Below are positions 46,432 to 55,483 of a DNA stretch of 64,000 bases, piece by piece; position 1 is the first letter of the stretch, and each line of letters begins with the position of its first letter. Source of the DNA: Bacillus sp. FJAT-29937 (GTDB lineage: Bacteria > Bacillota > Bacilli > Bacillales > Cytobacillaceae); the NCBI RefSeq assembly GCF_001509555.1, contig NZ_LMAS01000013.1, positions 1-64,000 of the forward strand, given 5' to 3'. The position numbers were made by a program, and so were the translations under genes. Under the pieces are notes generated by a model that worked only from the letters and a program-made list of their open reading frames with translations, was not told the origin of the DNA and did not search any database.

Positions 46432-47079
46432 ATGGATACAAAATCAGCTAAAAGAAATATTAGTTCCTATATCATTCAGTCCCAAGAAGATGAAATCAAG
46501 CGGATAGCCGTTGAACTTCACGAAGGTGTTGGGCAAAATTTGTATAGTATTTATACAGGTATGCAATTCATTCAATCAGCTGTTGAAGAAGATACGATAA
46601 AAGGCTATGTCGGCGGCATGGTTGAATTACTGGAAAGAACGATTCAAGAAATTAGGCTGATCTCGGTTGAATTACACCCTCCCACTTTAACAACGCTCGG
46701 ACTTCTGCCGGCAATGAAAAGCTATATAAAGCTTTATACTTCTACCTATGGGATCGAGGTTCATTTAAAGAGTTTTGGCGAAGAGGTCCCTCTTGATGAG
46801 AAGAAAAGGATTACATTATTCCGAGTTTGTCAGGAGGCCTTAGCTAATATTGCCAGATATGCGGACACAGTAAATGCGGAGGTAACCTTTATTTGGGAGC
46901 AAAGCCATTTGCGGATCCTCATTAAAGATGCTGGAAAAGGCTTTGATATGGAAAAAGGAATGAATCAATCGACTGGCCTAGCCGCCATGCAGGAGCGCAT
47001 GCTTTTAATTGGCGGACAATGGTTTCTTTCTTCAAAAATAGGGGAAGGCACACAGATTGAACTGCAGTTGCCAATATAA
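46432..47079 (+). CDS. Sensorless HisKA_3-type histidine kinase
   Basis: A 215-residue soluble kinase core of the NarX/NreB type: phospho-acceptor His in AVELHEGVGQNLYS near residue 31, then the ATPase domain with QEALANIARYA (N box), DAGKGFDM (G1) and GLAAMQERM. There is no sensor domain of its own. GGAGGG fixes the start at 46432. It follows the transporter-PAS gene, which may supply the sensing part, and precedes an NreC-like regulator. A terminator follows at 47095. Confidence 0.88.
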   Translation: MDTKSAKRNISSYIIQSQEDEIKRIAVELHEGVGQNLYSIYTGMQFIQSAVEEDTIKGYVGGMVELLERTIQEIRLISVELHPPTLTTLGLLPAMKSYIKLYTSTYGIEVHLKSFGEEVPLDEKKRITLFRVCQEALANIARYADTVNAEVTFIWEQSHLRILIKDAGKGFDMEKGMNQSTGLAAMQERMLLIGGQWFLSSKIGEGTQIELQLPI

Positions 47080-47094
47080 TAGTTCAGACATTAG

Positions 47095-47131
47095 AGGGAT
47101 TTGCTGCATGCAATCCCTTATTATATTTTTG
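47095..47131 (+). terminator. Terminator after the first kinase gene
   Basis: AGGGATT pairs with AATCCCT across a short loop and is followed by TTATTATATTTTT. It may separate the structural operon from the regulatory genes. Confidence 0.6.
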
Positions 47132-47210
47132 GCACACTAAACTAGGAGTCTTGTGAATATTTTTATATAATGGATTACATAGAAAAATGAAAACGAATGG
47201 GGGAGATGAC

Positions 47211-47864
47211 TTGATTAAGATTCTTCTTTGTGATGATCATGCCGTTGTCAGAATGGGATTAAAAATGCTTTTAAATAATCATCCGGACATAGAGGTTGTC
47301 GGTGAAGCATCTGAGGGAAATGAGGGGATCCAAAAATCACTTGAGCTTAATCCGAATGTTGTGGTCATGGATTTAAGTATGCCACATGGCAGAGATGGAT
47401 TATCGGCTACTACTGAATTAAAAAAACTATTGCCAAATACGGCTATCCTCATTCTTACTATGCATGATGATGAAGAGTATTTGTTTAGAGCTATCCAAGC
47501 AGGAGCTTCAGGCTGCATATTGAAAAGTGCCCCACATGATGAACTGCTGGCGGCTATTCGTTCCGTTGCTAATGGCAATGCATATTTGCATCCATCAGCC
47601 ACGAAAAGATTAATGGAGGAGTACCTATTCGGAGTTAAACAAGGGAATACAGATACTTTTAACCTGTTGTCTGATCGGGAAAAGGAAGTTCTTACCTTTA
47701 TTGCCAAAGGATTTTCAAATAAAGAGATTGCGGAGCAGCTAGTCATTAGTGTGAAAACAGTCGAAACACATAAGAGTAACTTAATGGAGAAGCTTCAAAT
47801 GAAAACAAGGCCAGAGCTTGTTGAATTAGCTTTGAAAAAGGGGTTATTAGGATATGGAATTTAA
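47211..47864 (+). CDS. nreC: NreC/NarL-type response regulator
   Basis: A 217-residue regulator. The receiver shows LLCDDHAVVRMG, the phospho-acceptor Asp in VVMDLSMP near residue 52 and ILTMHDDEEYLFRAI; the C-terminal LuxR/NarL helix-turn-helix is LSDREKEVLTFIAKGFSNKEIAEQL with VKTVETHKSNLMEKL. It follows staphylococcal NreC closely, including DDEEYLF. The start is probably TTG at 47211, after GGGGGAG; the ATG at 47187 has no site. The dyads at 39682 are a likely target. Confidence 0.9.
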   Translation: MIKILLCDDHAVVRMGLKMLLNNHPDIEVVGEASEGNEGIQKSLELNPNVVVMDLSMPHGRDGLSATTELKKLLPNTAILILTMHDDEEYLFRAIQAGASGCILKSAPHDELLAAIRSVANGNAYLHPSATKRLMEEYLFGVKQGNTDTFNLLSDREKEVLTFIAKGFSNKEIAEQLVISVKTVETHKSNLMEKLQMKTRPELVELALKKGLLGYGI

Positions 47865-47867
47865 GGG

Positions 47868-48305
47868 ATGGTCAAAACCTTGTTAAACTCATTGGGAATT
47901 GCCAATCAATGTGAAAAAATATTAACAGAGATGAATGTTGATTTTGTTGGACTGGCTTTGCAAAATCAGGAGGGGCCAGATGTCAGCTGGCATTTTGCAG
48001 CTGGCAATAGTAATGAGAAGTATAAGAGAATTACTGTTCGTTATGGAAAAGGAATCGCTGGTAAAGTGATTTCTACAGGAAGCCCGATCACAATAAAAAG
48101 CTTTCCGGAAGGGATTACTGGCAAGGTACTCGAATATCCTATTATGCTTGCTGAAAAACTTGTATATGCATTCGCAGTCCCTTTATTTATAAATAGTGTT
48201 CCGAAAGGTGTGTTATTAGTTGGGAGGAGATCAAATATCCCGCTAACGGAAAAGGAACAATTAACTGTTAAACAAGCAGCAATAGCTTTTGAAAGTTTGT
48301 TTTAG
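47868..48305 (+). CDS. nreA: NreA-like GAF-domain nitrate receptor
   Basis: A 145-residue single GAF domain protein located between the NreC-like regulator and a PAS kinase, the context of NreA. Staphylococcal NreA binds nitrate and modulates the NreB kinase. YGKGIAGKVISTGSPITIKSFPEG is the central GAF segment. It starts three bases after the nreC stop codon. The ligand cannot be proven from sequence. Confidence 0.8.
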   Translation: MVKTLLNSLGIANQCEKILTEMNVDFVGLALQNQEGPDVSWHFAAGNSNEKYKRITVRYGKGIAGKVISTGSPITIKSFPEGITGKVLEYPIMLAEKLVYAFAVPLFINSVPKGVLLVGRRSNIPLTEKEQLTVKQAAIAFESLF

Positions 48306-48325
48306 CAGCCCACAGGAGGTTAATA

Positions 48326-49648
48326 ATGAACCGGAATTTACCCGCTCCTGATTCGAGTGAAGCGACTATTCTCGTCAATGAATCAGGCGTCATTTCGTAC
48401 GCCAACTATAAAGCCTGTGAAAGCTTTGGATATCCAGAAAGTGAAATGGTCGGAATGAATGTTAATGTTTTATTCCCTGAAACGAACTTAAGAGAAACTA
48501 ATGAAGGTGTTGTTACTCATCAAAAGGGAAAGCATTTGGATGGTCAATGCATTTCGCTTATATTCAGGGTGAACACATTTTCTTTAAATCAAGAGAAATA
48601 CTATCTAGTTATTTTCCATCATGCGATGGATCAATCCAGAATTAATAACGAGCAATCTTATCATCATCATGAACTTGTCGATTTACAATTTGCATTAGAC
48701 GAGTCAACGATTGTCGCATTTACTAATCATAGAGGCATCATTACATATGTTAATCAGAAATTCTGCGAAGTATCTAAATATTCAGCAGAGGAGCTTATTG
48801 GGCAAGATCATCGAATCATAAACTCAAATTATCATTCTAAGGAGTTTTTCACTGAGCTTTGGCGGACTATTTCTTCTGGGGATGTATGGAAGGGTGAAAT
48901 AAGGAATCGTGCAAAGGATGGTTCTTTATACTGGGTAGATACGACAATCGTTCCCTTCCTAGGGGAAAATGGCAAACCCTATCAATATTTAGCTATTCGT
49001 CATGAAATTACAAACAGGAAGCAGATAGAAGATGAGCTCCAAAATATGATGACAAAAATCATCGACATTCAAGAAGAAGAAAGAAAGAGATTATCAAGAG
49101 AGCTGCATGATGGGGTGGGACAAAATTTATATAGCCACTTAATTACGATAAACAGGCTGCAGACAGAAATGGAACATCCATTACTGGAACAAATGCAGGA
49201 TGAAGCAAGAGAAATTATTGAAGACCTTCGTGATCTTTCATGGGAGCTGAGACCGTCCGTACTTGATGATCTAGGACTAATTCCGGCAATACGGTCCTAT
49301 TTAGTGAGGTTTTCAGATAATTATCTCATCAATGTACATTTTGATGTGTTTTTAAATAGCCGTCTTAGTCCCAGTACGGAAATTTCTATCTATCGCATCA
49401 TTCAAGAAAGTCTAACGAATATTCGGAAATACGCGGAAACAGATGAGGCTACAATAATCATTCGAAAGTTAGATGATGTAATTAGAGTGGTAATTGAAGA
49501 TAAGGGCATAGGATTTGATATTGAAGAAATATCACGTGGAGTTGGACTTTTCAGTATGGAGGATCGGGCACGTGCGGTGGGTGGTTCATTAACGATCCAT
49601 TCTGAAAAAAGTAAGGGAACAAAAGTCATTTTAGAGATCCCATTATAA
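48326..49648 (+). CDS. PAS-PAS histidine kinase, NreB-like but without the cysteine cluster
   Basis: A 440-residue soluble kinase: PAS domain 1 about 10-105, PAS domain 2 about 118-235, HisKA_3 with His in SRELHDGVGQNLYS near 270, and ATPase with QESLTNIRKYAE, EDKGIGFDIE and GVGLFSMEDRA. It resembles NreB in its kinase part, but the four-cysteine N-terminal iron-sulfur oxygen sensor of NreB is absent, so it senses something else or binds another cofactor in its PAS domains. CAGGAGG precedes the ATG. Confidence 0.88.
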   Translation: MNRNLPAPDSSEATILVNESGVISYANYKACESFGYPESEMVGMNVNVLFPETNLRETNEGVVTHQKGKHLDGQCISLIFRVNTFSLNQEKYYLVIFHHAMDQSRINNEQSYHHHELVDLQFALDESTIVAFTNHRGIITYVNQKFCEVSKYSAEELIGQDHRIINSNYHSKEFFTELWRTISSGDVWKGEIRNRAKDGSLYWVDTTIVPFLGENGKPYQYLAIRHEITNRKQIEDELQNMMTKIIDIQEEERKRLSRELHDGVGQNLYSHLITINRLQTEMEHPLLEQMQDEAREIIEDLRDLSWELRPSVLDDLGLIPAIRSYLVRFSDNYLINVHFDVFLNSRLSPSTEISIYRIIQESLTNIRKYAETDEATIIIRKLDDVIRVVIEDKGIGFDIEEISRGVGLFSMEDRARAVGGSLTIHSEKSKGTKVILEIPL

Positions 49649-49675
49649 AAAGGCTGCCAACTTGGCAGCCTTTTC
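49649..49675. terminator. Bidirectional terminator between kinase gene and chrA
   Basis: AAGGCTGCCAA pairs with TTGGCAGCCTT, with A and T runs on both sides. It serves the convergent genes. Confidence 0.85.
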
Positions 49676-49677
49676 TG

Positions 49678-50856
49678 TCAAATATATTCCAGCAAGATTC
49701 CGCCCAATGCTCCAGTTAAAACAATGATCCATGGCGGAAGCTTCCAATAATTAAGCATACTAAAAAGGATGGCGGCGAATGCGAAATCTTTAGGTGCTAA
49801 AATCGTACCCTTCGAAATAGTATAAAATGCTGCCACTAAAATGCCAACTACGGCTGCATTTACACCCATTAAAGCTCCTGCTATCTTCGGATTTGAACGG
49901 AGCTGGTTCCAGAAGGGCAATGTTCCTAAAATGAGCAAAAACGCAGGTAGAAATATGGCTAAAGTTGCAAGCAAACCACCTTGCCAGCCGTTAATAACCG
50001 CACCAATATAGGCAGCGAATGTAAATAAAGGCCCAGGTACAGCTTGTGTTGCCCCATATCCTGCTAGAAACGCTTCTTCACTAAGCCATCCTGCCGGAAC
50101 AAATTCACGCTCGAGCAGAGGCAAAACTACATGTCCTCCGCCAAAGACGAGAGAGCCAGAACGATAGAAACTGTCAAATAAAGCGATCCAGTTTAAATGA
50201 GTCATCTCTCTCAATACAGGTAACCCTACTAACAGCATAACGAATAATAGGAGGCATCCTATAGCCAATCGTTTGGATAATGGAAACTGAATTTGTTCCT
50301 TAACTTGATCAATAGAGCTTTTATATAGTAAGAAGCCTATAGCACCTGATAATAGAATGATGCCGATTTGTGTATAAGCTGTTTGCCATAAAAGGGTGGA
50401 AACAATGGCCATTAGGGCAATCATCTTTCTTTTTAAATCAGGTGCAAGCTTTTGGGACATGCCGAGAATGGCGTGGGCTACTACTACAACTGCTACAATT
50501 TTTAGCCCATGAATCCAAGTGGAAGCCCCGATTTCTTGGTTATTAAGCAGTTGGGCAAACAAAATTAAGGCAATGACAGAAGGCATTGTAAATCCAAGAA
50601 AGGCAATGATTCCGCCAATCAATCCGCCGCGAATAACCCCAATGCCAATGCCCACCTGACTGCTCGCAGGTCCCGGAAGAAATTGGCATAATGCAACTAA
50701 ATCAGCATAGCTTTTTTCATCCACCCATTTTCTTTTATTTACATATTCATTATGAAAATACCCAAGATGGGCAATCGGTCCTCCAAAGGATGTTACCCCG
50801 AGCTTAAATGCTACAGTAAATATTTCAAATAAAGATTTTAGGCTGTGTTGAGTCAT
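49678..50856 (-). CDS. chrA: Chromate transporter
   Basis: A 392-residue two-domain CHR transporter that exports chromate. Each half has the family motifs: FGGPIAHLGYF and FLPGPASSQ in the first, FGGGHVVLPLLE and AVPGPLFTFAAYIG in the second. About ten membrane segments. AAGGAG precedes the ATG. No regulator or reductase is adjacent; the physiological substrate may be another oxyanion. Confidence 0.92.
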   Translation of the reverse strand: MTQHSLKSLFEIFTVAFKLGVTSFGGPIAHLGYFHNEYVNKRKWVDEKSYADLVALCQFLPGPASSQVGIGIGVIRGGLIGGIIAFLGFTMPSVIALILFAQLLNNQEIGASTWIHGLKIVAVVVVAHAILGMSQKLAPDLKRKMIALMAIVSTLLWQTAYTQIGIILLSGAIGFLLYKSSIDQVKEQIQFPLSKRLAIGCLLLFVMLLVGLPVLREMTHLNWIALFDSFYRSGSLVFGGGHVVLPLLEREFVPAGWLSEEAFLAGYGATQAVPGPLFTFAAYIGAVINGWQGGLLATLAIFLPAFLLILGTLPFWNQLRSNPKIAGALMGVNAAVVGILVAAFYTISKGTILAPKDFAFAAILFSMLNYWKLPPWIIVLTGALGGILLEYI

Positions 50857-51069
50857 TCTATTTACTCCTTAGTGAAATCATTATTATCATAACAAAAGTT
50901 TTATAAGTTTAGGGTGTCATTTATGGTGAAATTACAAAACCTTAACAATTGATATTGCAAAATCATAAGATTAATCTTATATTGTTTAAGCAATTCGTAA
51001 ATCACACATAATTACAGAAAAAATACATATCCACAAATATTAGGAGATTATCTGTGAGGAGGTTAAAGG

Positions 51070-51825
51070 ATGGAGAATAAACTTGCGCAAAACTTGGAAG
51101 TAATCAATTTATGCTTACTGGCAGGAAAGATCATGCTGCAGTGCGGGGCAGAAACGTATCGGGTAGAAGATACGATGACGAGAATCGCGGCTGCATTGGG
51201 CATTCCTCATTCACATAGTTATGTGACCCCAACAGGGATCATTTTCTCTCTAGATGGGACGGAGCCTGCTAAGTTCATTCGAATTTCGGAGAGGTCGACT
51301 GACCTATATAAAGTGACTTTAGTTAACAGCATCTCTCGTAAAATAAGCAGCGGCAATTTAACAATGACAGAAGCTTTCCAAAAACTGCATGAAATTGAAA
51401 AAGCAAACTTTGCATTCCCGATTTATCAGCAAATTTTAGCCGCAGCGCTTTCCAGTGGCTGCTTCTTATTGATGTATTTGGGTTTATGGGGAGATTTTAT
51501 CCCAGCCATTATTTCAGGCGGCCTCGGCTTTATATGCTTTGTTTATGTCCATAGATTAGTCAAAGTTAAATTCTGCTCGGAATTTTTAGCTGCATTAACG
51601 ATAGGTTCAAGTGCTTTTTTATTTGTGGCAACGGGGATAGGGACACAGCTTGATAAAATAATTATCGCTTCGGTCATGCCATTAGTACCTGGGCTTCTCA
51701 TTACAAATGCAATCAGGGATTTAATGGCCGGACATTTAGTAGCGGGATTATCAAAAGGAGTAGAAGCTTTTTTAACAGCCTGTGCGATAGGTACTGGAAT
51801 AGCGGTTGTAGTTGCTTTTTATTAA
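51070..51825 (+). CDS. ThrE-type threonine/serine exporter, large part
   Basis: A 251-residue member of the DUF1212/YjjP half of the ThrE exporter family: an N-terminal cytoplasmic domain (MLQCGAETYRVEDTMTRIAAALG, VTPTGIIFSL) and five membrane helices with PLVPGLLITNAIRDLMAGH. In Corynebacterium the two halves are one protein exporting Thr and Ser. GAGGAGG precedes the ATG. The smaller half follows 27 bases later. Confidence 0.9.
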   Translation: MENKLAQNLEVINLCLLAGKIMLQCGAETYRVEDTMTRIAAALGIPHSHSYVTPTGIIFSLDGTEPAKFIRISERSTDLYKVTLVNSISRKISSGNLTMTEAFQKLHEIEKANFAFPIYQQILAAALSSGCFLLMYLGLWGDFIPAIISGGLGFICFVYVHRLVKVKFCSEFLAALTIGSSAFLFVATGIGTQLDKIIIASVMPLVPGLLITNAIRDLMAGHLVAGLSKGVEAFLTACAIGTGIAVVVAFY

Positions 51826-51852
51826 AAAATGCATAGGGGGGAGAAATATTAT

Positions 51853-52281
51853 ATGATTGTACATTTAGTGACTAGCTTTATTGCTACCGCGGCGTTTGCG
51901 ATTCTATTTAATGCACCTAAAAAATCCCTCATTAGCTGCGGATTTGTTGGCATGACTGGCTGGTTTATCTTTAGACTGCTTGTCGATTATCGGTTTGATG
52001 CGGTTGTTGCATCATTTATCGCTGCCTTCTTTGTTGCAGTGATTAGTCAAATCTTCTCAAAAATATATAAAACACCTGTCACCATTTTTAGTATTTCGGG
52101 AATTATTCCGCTCGTACCCGGAGGAAGCGCGTATGATGCGATGCGTCATTTTGTCTTCAATGACTATAGCACCGCCATGCAGCTGGCGGCGAAAGCTTTC
52201 ATGATTTCTGGAGCTATCGCAGTTGGAATTGTTATTTCTGAAGTATTGAATCAATTGGGTGTAAAGATTAAGTTTAGATGA
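51853..52281 (+). CDS. ThrE-type threonine/serine exporter, small part
   Basis: A 142-residue YjjB-like (DUF3815) membrane protein with about four or five helices and the motif IIPLVPGGSAYDAMRHF, the partner of the preceding gene. AGGGGGGAG favours 51853 over the ATG at 51829, which has no site. Confidence 0.88.
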   Translation: MIVHLVTSFIATAAFAILFNAPKKSLISCGFVGMTGWFIFRLLVDYRFDAVVASFIAAFFVAVISQIFSKIYKTPVTIFSISGIIPLVPGGSAYDAMRHFVFNDYSTAMQLAAKAFMISGAIAVGIVISEVLNQLGVKIKFR

Positions 52282-52359
52282 AAATGAAAAAGGTAAGCCC
52301 CAATCAAATAACACAAATGAACACGTAGCACCTTGATTACACCTGTAAAGGATTCTAAA

Positions 52360-52612
52360 CACTTAGTTGTTAAAAAACTGCTCATAGTGAGTGTTTGTAC
52401 CGGAAAATCTAGAAAACCCGTTCTATGACCCGGTCATAGTGCTCGTTTGCGGTGGCAAATCTAGAAAACCCGTGCTATGACCCGGTCATAGTGCTCGTTT
52501 GCACAGGAAAATCTAGAAAACCCGTACTATGACCCGGTCATAATGCTCGTTTGCGATGGCAAATCTAGAAAACCCGTGCTATGAATTGCCTATAGTAAGC
52601 GATGAACCGGCA
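52360..52612. repeat. Second 52-bp tandem repeat array
   Basis: Units begin AGAAAACCC at 52411, 52463, 52515 and 52567, exactly 52 bases apart, with a degenerate unit before the first and the last unit decaying. The core is a perfect dyad CTATGACCCGGTCATAG followed by TGCTCGTTTGC and a variable part ending TCTAGA. The layout parallels the array at 37345. The flanking stretch to 52830 holds only a hairpin. Confidence 0.93.
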
Positions 52613-52647
52613 TTTTTAAAAATCGAGAAGCAGGAGCAATGCGCGAT

Positions 52648-52676
52648 TAAAAAATCACTCTGAGTGGATTTTTTAT
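52648..52676. terminator. Hairpin with A and T runs
   Basis: AAAAAATCACT and AGTGGATTTTTT pair with one bulge. It may end read-through from the repeat region; no gene ends directly before it. Confidence 0.5.
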
Positions 52677-52830
52677 GCTTCAAATAAAACAGATCTAACA
52701 AACAAGGCATCCAAGCATCTCTGTTACCAAATTTCCACTCTTTTTTAACCATTTCGTAAATCCTTAAACTCGGAGCTGGAGTACAATTCAGATAGAAACA
52801 AAGCAAAACGAGTTGATGGAGGAATTTAAA

Positions 52831-53748
52831 ATGAATGCAAAAAAATGGTTATATTCAGGGTTAGCCGTAACAATATTAAGTTTACCAGTATTCACTTTAA
52901 CGGACGGAGCAATGGCGAAAGAGCAGCCAAATAAAATCGTTCAAAATGTGAAGCAGGAAAAGGCGATAACTGAAAAACAAGTAGTAGCTTTAGTAAGTAA
53001 ATGGAAGAAAAGTGAATCGTATGTACAAAGTGGCGGGAACTATAAAGATGGAGAATACAAATCTTTTCAATACGAAAATATGTCTTACCGATATTTATCA
53101 AGTGATATTGGCACAAAGAAAAAGCTCCTAAAATACTTGACTAACACATTGACTCGGTCACAGGCTAATCAGTTTATCGAGGAACGGGGACTAATCGAGC
53201 ATAAAGGGAAGATGGCACAGCCTGAAGCGGATGGCGGATCTCTCCTGCAATGGGATAAGGCAAAGGCAATTTTCTTAGAAAAGAATGACAAGAAAAGAAC
53301 ATATAAGTTAGAGGTTCCGGTAGGCGAGTTAAAAGAAACTGAAGCATTTCATACTGAGGTTATCTACTTGCAAGGCAAAGGGTGGAAAATTAGTGAAAGA
53401 CCGTATATGCCAGTGAACTTAGATATTCCAGGTAATATTAATCCTGCCTTTATCTTTTTTAAATTCTTGCTTGTAGACCAAAAACAGGCTGCAGAACAAT
53501 TCTTGTATGGGGATTTTAACACGGAAGCATTTAAAAAAGGGATTAAAAAAATTGAAATAAAAACGTTAGAAGAGCGTGCCAGATCGAAAACTCAAGTTGA
53601 ATTTGTCGTATCCTTCCATGCAGAATTAGAAAAGGGCTATAAGGGCCAATTGAAAAATGGTCAAAATAAAATGTACTTTCTAATCGAAAATACAGGGGAA
53701 ATGGAATTCAAAATTGTAAGTGCTGGGATGGAGCCGCATCTTGATTAA
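52831..53748 (+). CDS. Secreted IseA/YoeB-like protein
   Basis: A 305-residue exported protein with a signal peptide (residues 1 to about 30, ending near AMAK). Residues 45-190 (YRYLSSDIGTKKKLLKYLTNT, IEHKGKMAQPEADGGSLLQW) resemble IseA of B. subtilis, which inhibits cell-wall DL-endopeptidases, from memory. The C-terminal 110 residues are extra and unassigned. GGAGG fixes the start at 52831. It is monocistronic with a terminator. Confidence 0.75.
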   Translation: MNAKKWLYSGLAVTILSLPVFTLTDGAMAKEQPNKIVQNVKQEKAITEKQVVALVSKWKKSESYVQSGGNYKDGEYKSFQYENMSYRYLSSDIGTKKKLLKYLTNTLTRSQANQFIEERGLIEHKGKMAQPEADGGSLLQWDKAKAIFLEKNDKKRTYKLEVPVGELKETEAFHTEVIYLQGKGWKISERPYMPVNLDIPGNINPAFIFFKFLLVDQKQAAEQFLYGDFNTEAFKKGIKKIEIKTLEERARSKTQVEFVVSFHAELEKGYKGQLKNGQNKMYFLIENTGEMEFKIVSAGMEPHLD

Positions 53749-53775
53749 TTGAAGGATTTCATTTTAAAAATAACC

Positions 53776-53808
53776 AAAGGCGCTGCTTCTTTAAGCATCG
53801 CTTTTTTT
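53776..53808 (+). terminator. Intrinsic terminator
   Basis: A 12-bp stem with one mismatch (53776-53787 with 53793-53804) ends in a run of seven T. Confidence 0.75.
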
Positions 53809-53923
53809 CTTTGTAAATGAAAACTTTTCAATTGAGTATTGTTATTTATTGTGAAATATCTGATAATCAATAAAGATTGAGTTAACCACTCATCTCTATT
53901 ATTTACTGATAAGGGGGATGACA

Positions 53924-54784
53924 TTGAAATTACGTGTTTCTGCGGTGCAGTATCATCTGCATACCATTCATTCATTCGAGGAATTTGCTAAACAATGTGA
54001 ACATTATATTAAAACAGCACAGGAGTTTGGTTCGGAATTTATTTTGTTTCCTGAATTTTTTACAACCCAGCTTTTATCTATTGGGAACGAGCAAGGGACA
54101 AGTTTAACGATTAATGAACTTCCTAACTTTACAGAACAATATAAGAATCTTTTTACAAAGTTTGCTAAAGAAACGAATACACATATTATAGCTGGTACAC
54201 ATGTGATAGAAAAGGAAGGCCGTTTATACAATGTGGCACATATGTTCTATCCGGATGGCCGGGTTGTTGAGCAGGCTAAATTGCATATTACCCCAACAGA
54301 GGTAGAAGAATGGAACATGTCTGCAGGAGATGGACTTGAGGTCTTTGATACCGATAAGGGGAGAATTGCTATTTTGACATGCTATGACATTGAGTTTCCC
54401 GAAATCGTTAGAATGGCTAAGGCTAAAGGAGCAGATGTCATTTTCTGTCCATCTTGTACAGATGACCGTCACGGCTTCCATCGCGTTCGTTATACAAGTC
54501 ATGCACGTGCAATTGAGAATCAACTGTATGTTGTCTTAACAGGGACTGTCGGTTCGCTTCCGACTGTTGATTTCATGCGGGGGAATTTTGGCCAAGCAGC
54601 GGTTATTACACCAAATGATGTCCCATTTCCTCCGAAAGGAATTATGGTTGAAGGGGAAATCAATGATGATATGATTGTTACGGCAGATCTTGATTTAACA
54701 CTTTTACATGAAGTGAGAGAAAGAGGTTCAGTGACAACTTGGCGTGATCGACGTGTCGATCTATATCCGGATTGGGAAAAATAA
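53924..54784 (+). CDS. Carbon-nitrogen hydrolase (nitrilase superfamily)
   Basis: A 286-residue amidase-like enzyme with the Glu-Lys-Cys triad visible: LFPEFFTTQ near residue 45, AKLHITPTE near 118 and LTCYDIEFPE near 155. The superfamily hydrolyses amides or nitriles in the cytoplasm. The start is TTG at 53924; the ATG six bases upstream abuts the AAGGGGG. A GNAT gene follows after 19 bases. Fusions of these two domains are known in other bacteria, so they probably work on one substrate. Confidence 0.88.
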   Translation: MKLRVSAVQYHLHTIHSFEEFAKQCEHYIKTAQEFGSEFILFPEFFTTQLLSIGNEQGTSLTINELPNFTEQYKNLFTKFAKETNTHIIAGTHVIEKEGRLYNVAHMFYPDGRVVEQAKLHITPTEVEEWNMSAGDGLEVFDTDKGRIAILTCYDIEFPEIVRMAKAKGADVIFCPSCTDDRHGFHRVRYTSHARAIENQLYVVLTGTVGSLPTVDFMRGNFGQAAVITPNDVPFPPKGIMVEGEINDDMIVTADLDLTLLHEVRERGSVTTWRDRRVDLYPDWEK

Positions 54785-54803
54785 ATAGTAAAGAGGGATG
54801 AAA

Positions 54804-55469
54804 ATGGCTTATCGCAGCGAATTTTATGCCTTTGATCAGGAAAAACCAGTCCCGATTGTCATTCGGAATTACAAGGAAACTGACTTTGATGAGCTGATCC
54901 AAATTCAGGCTGAATGTTTTCCGCCGCCCTTTCCTTCCGATTTATGGTGGAATAAAGAACAATTGCATAATCATGTTACGTTATTTCCAGAAGGGGCGCT
55001 TTGCGCCCAGGTAAATGGAGAATTAGCTGGATCGTTAACAGGAGTTTGCGTTCACTTTGATCCGAAACATCCTTCACATACGTGGGAAGAGGTCACGGAT
55101 AACGGATATATTCGCAATCATGATCCGAAAGGAAACACCCTTTATATTGTTGACATAAGTGTTAGACCAAAGTACCGGAAGCTCGGACTTGGAAAAATGA
55201 TGATGCAATCGATGTACCAGGTTGTCGTTCAGTTTGGCCTTGATCGTTTGCTTGGAGGCGGGAGAATGCCAGGGTATCACAAAGTGGCAGAGACGATGTC
55301 GCCAAACGAATATATCGATGCTGTTGTCAATGGGGTTCAGCGTGATCCCGTTATTTCCTTTCTTTTGCGATCAGGCAGAAAACCGATTGCACTCATTGAA
55401 AACTACTTAGAAGATGAAGAATCCCTTCATCATGCTGTCTTAATGGAGTGGAAAAATCCCTTTAAATAG
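54804..55469 (+). CDS. GNAT acetyltransferase, partner of the nitrilase
   Basis: A 221-residue GNAT protein: VIRNYKETDFDELIQIQ at the start and the acetyl-CoA loop VRPKYRKLGLGKMMM near residue 120. AGAGGGATG favours the ATG at 54804 over 54798. It is probably co-transcribed with the nitrilase upstream and the GNAT-like gene downstream. Confidence 0.85.
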   Translation: MAYRSEFYAFDQEKPVPIVIRNYKETDFDELIQIQAECFPPPFPSDLWWNKEQLHNHVTLFPEGALCAQVNGELAGSLTGVCVHFDPKHPSHTWEEVTDNGYIRNHDPKGNTLYIVDISVRPKYRKLGLGKMMMQSMYQVVVQFGLDRLLGGGRMPGYHKVAETMSPNEYIDAVVNGVQRDPVISFLLRSGRKPIALIENYLEDEESLHHAVLMEWKNPFK

Positions 55470-55483
55470 AAAGGAGAAAGATT

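Noticed and set aside
52360..52612. Possible CRISPR array or attachment site
   Set aside because: The units are tandem copies without spacers, and no integrase or cas gene is near.
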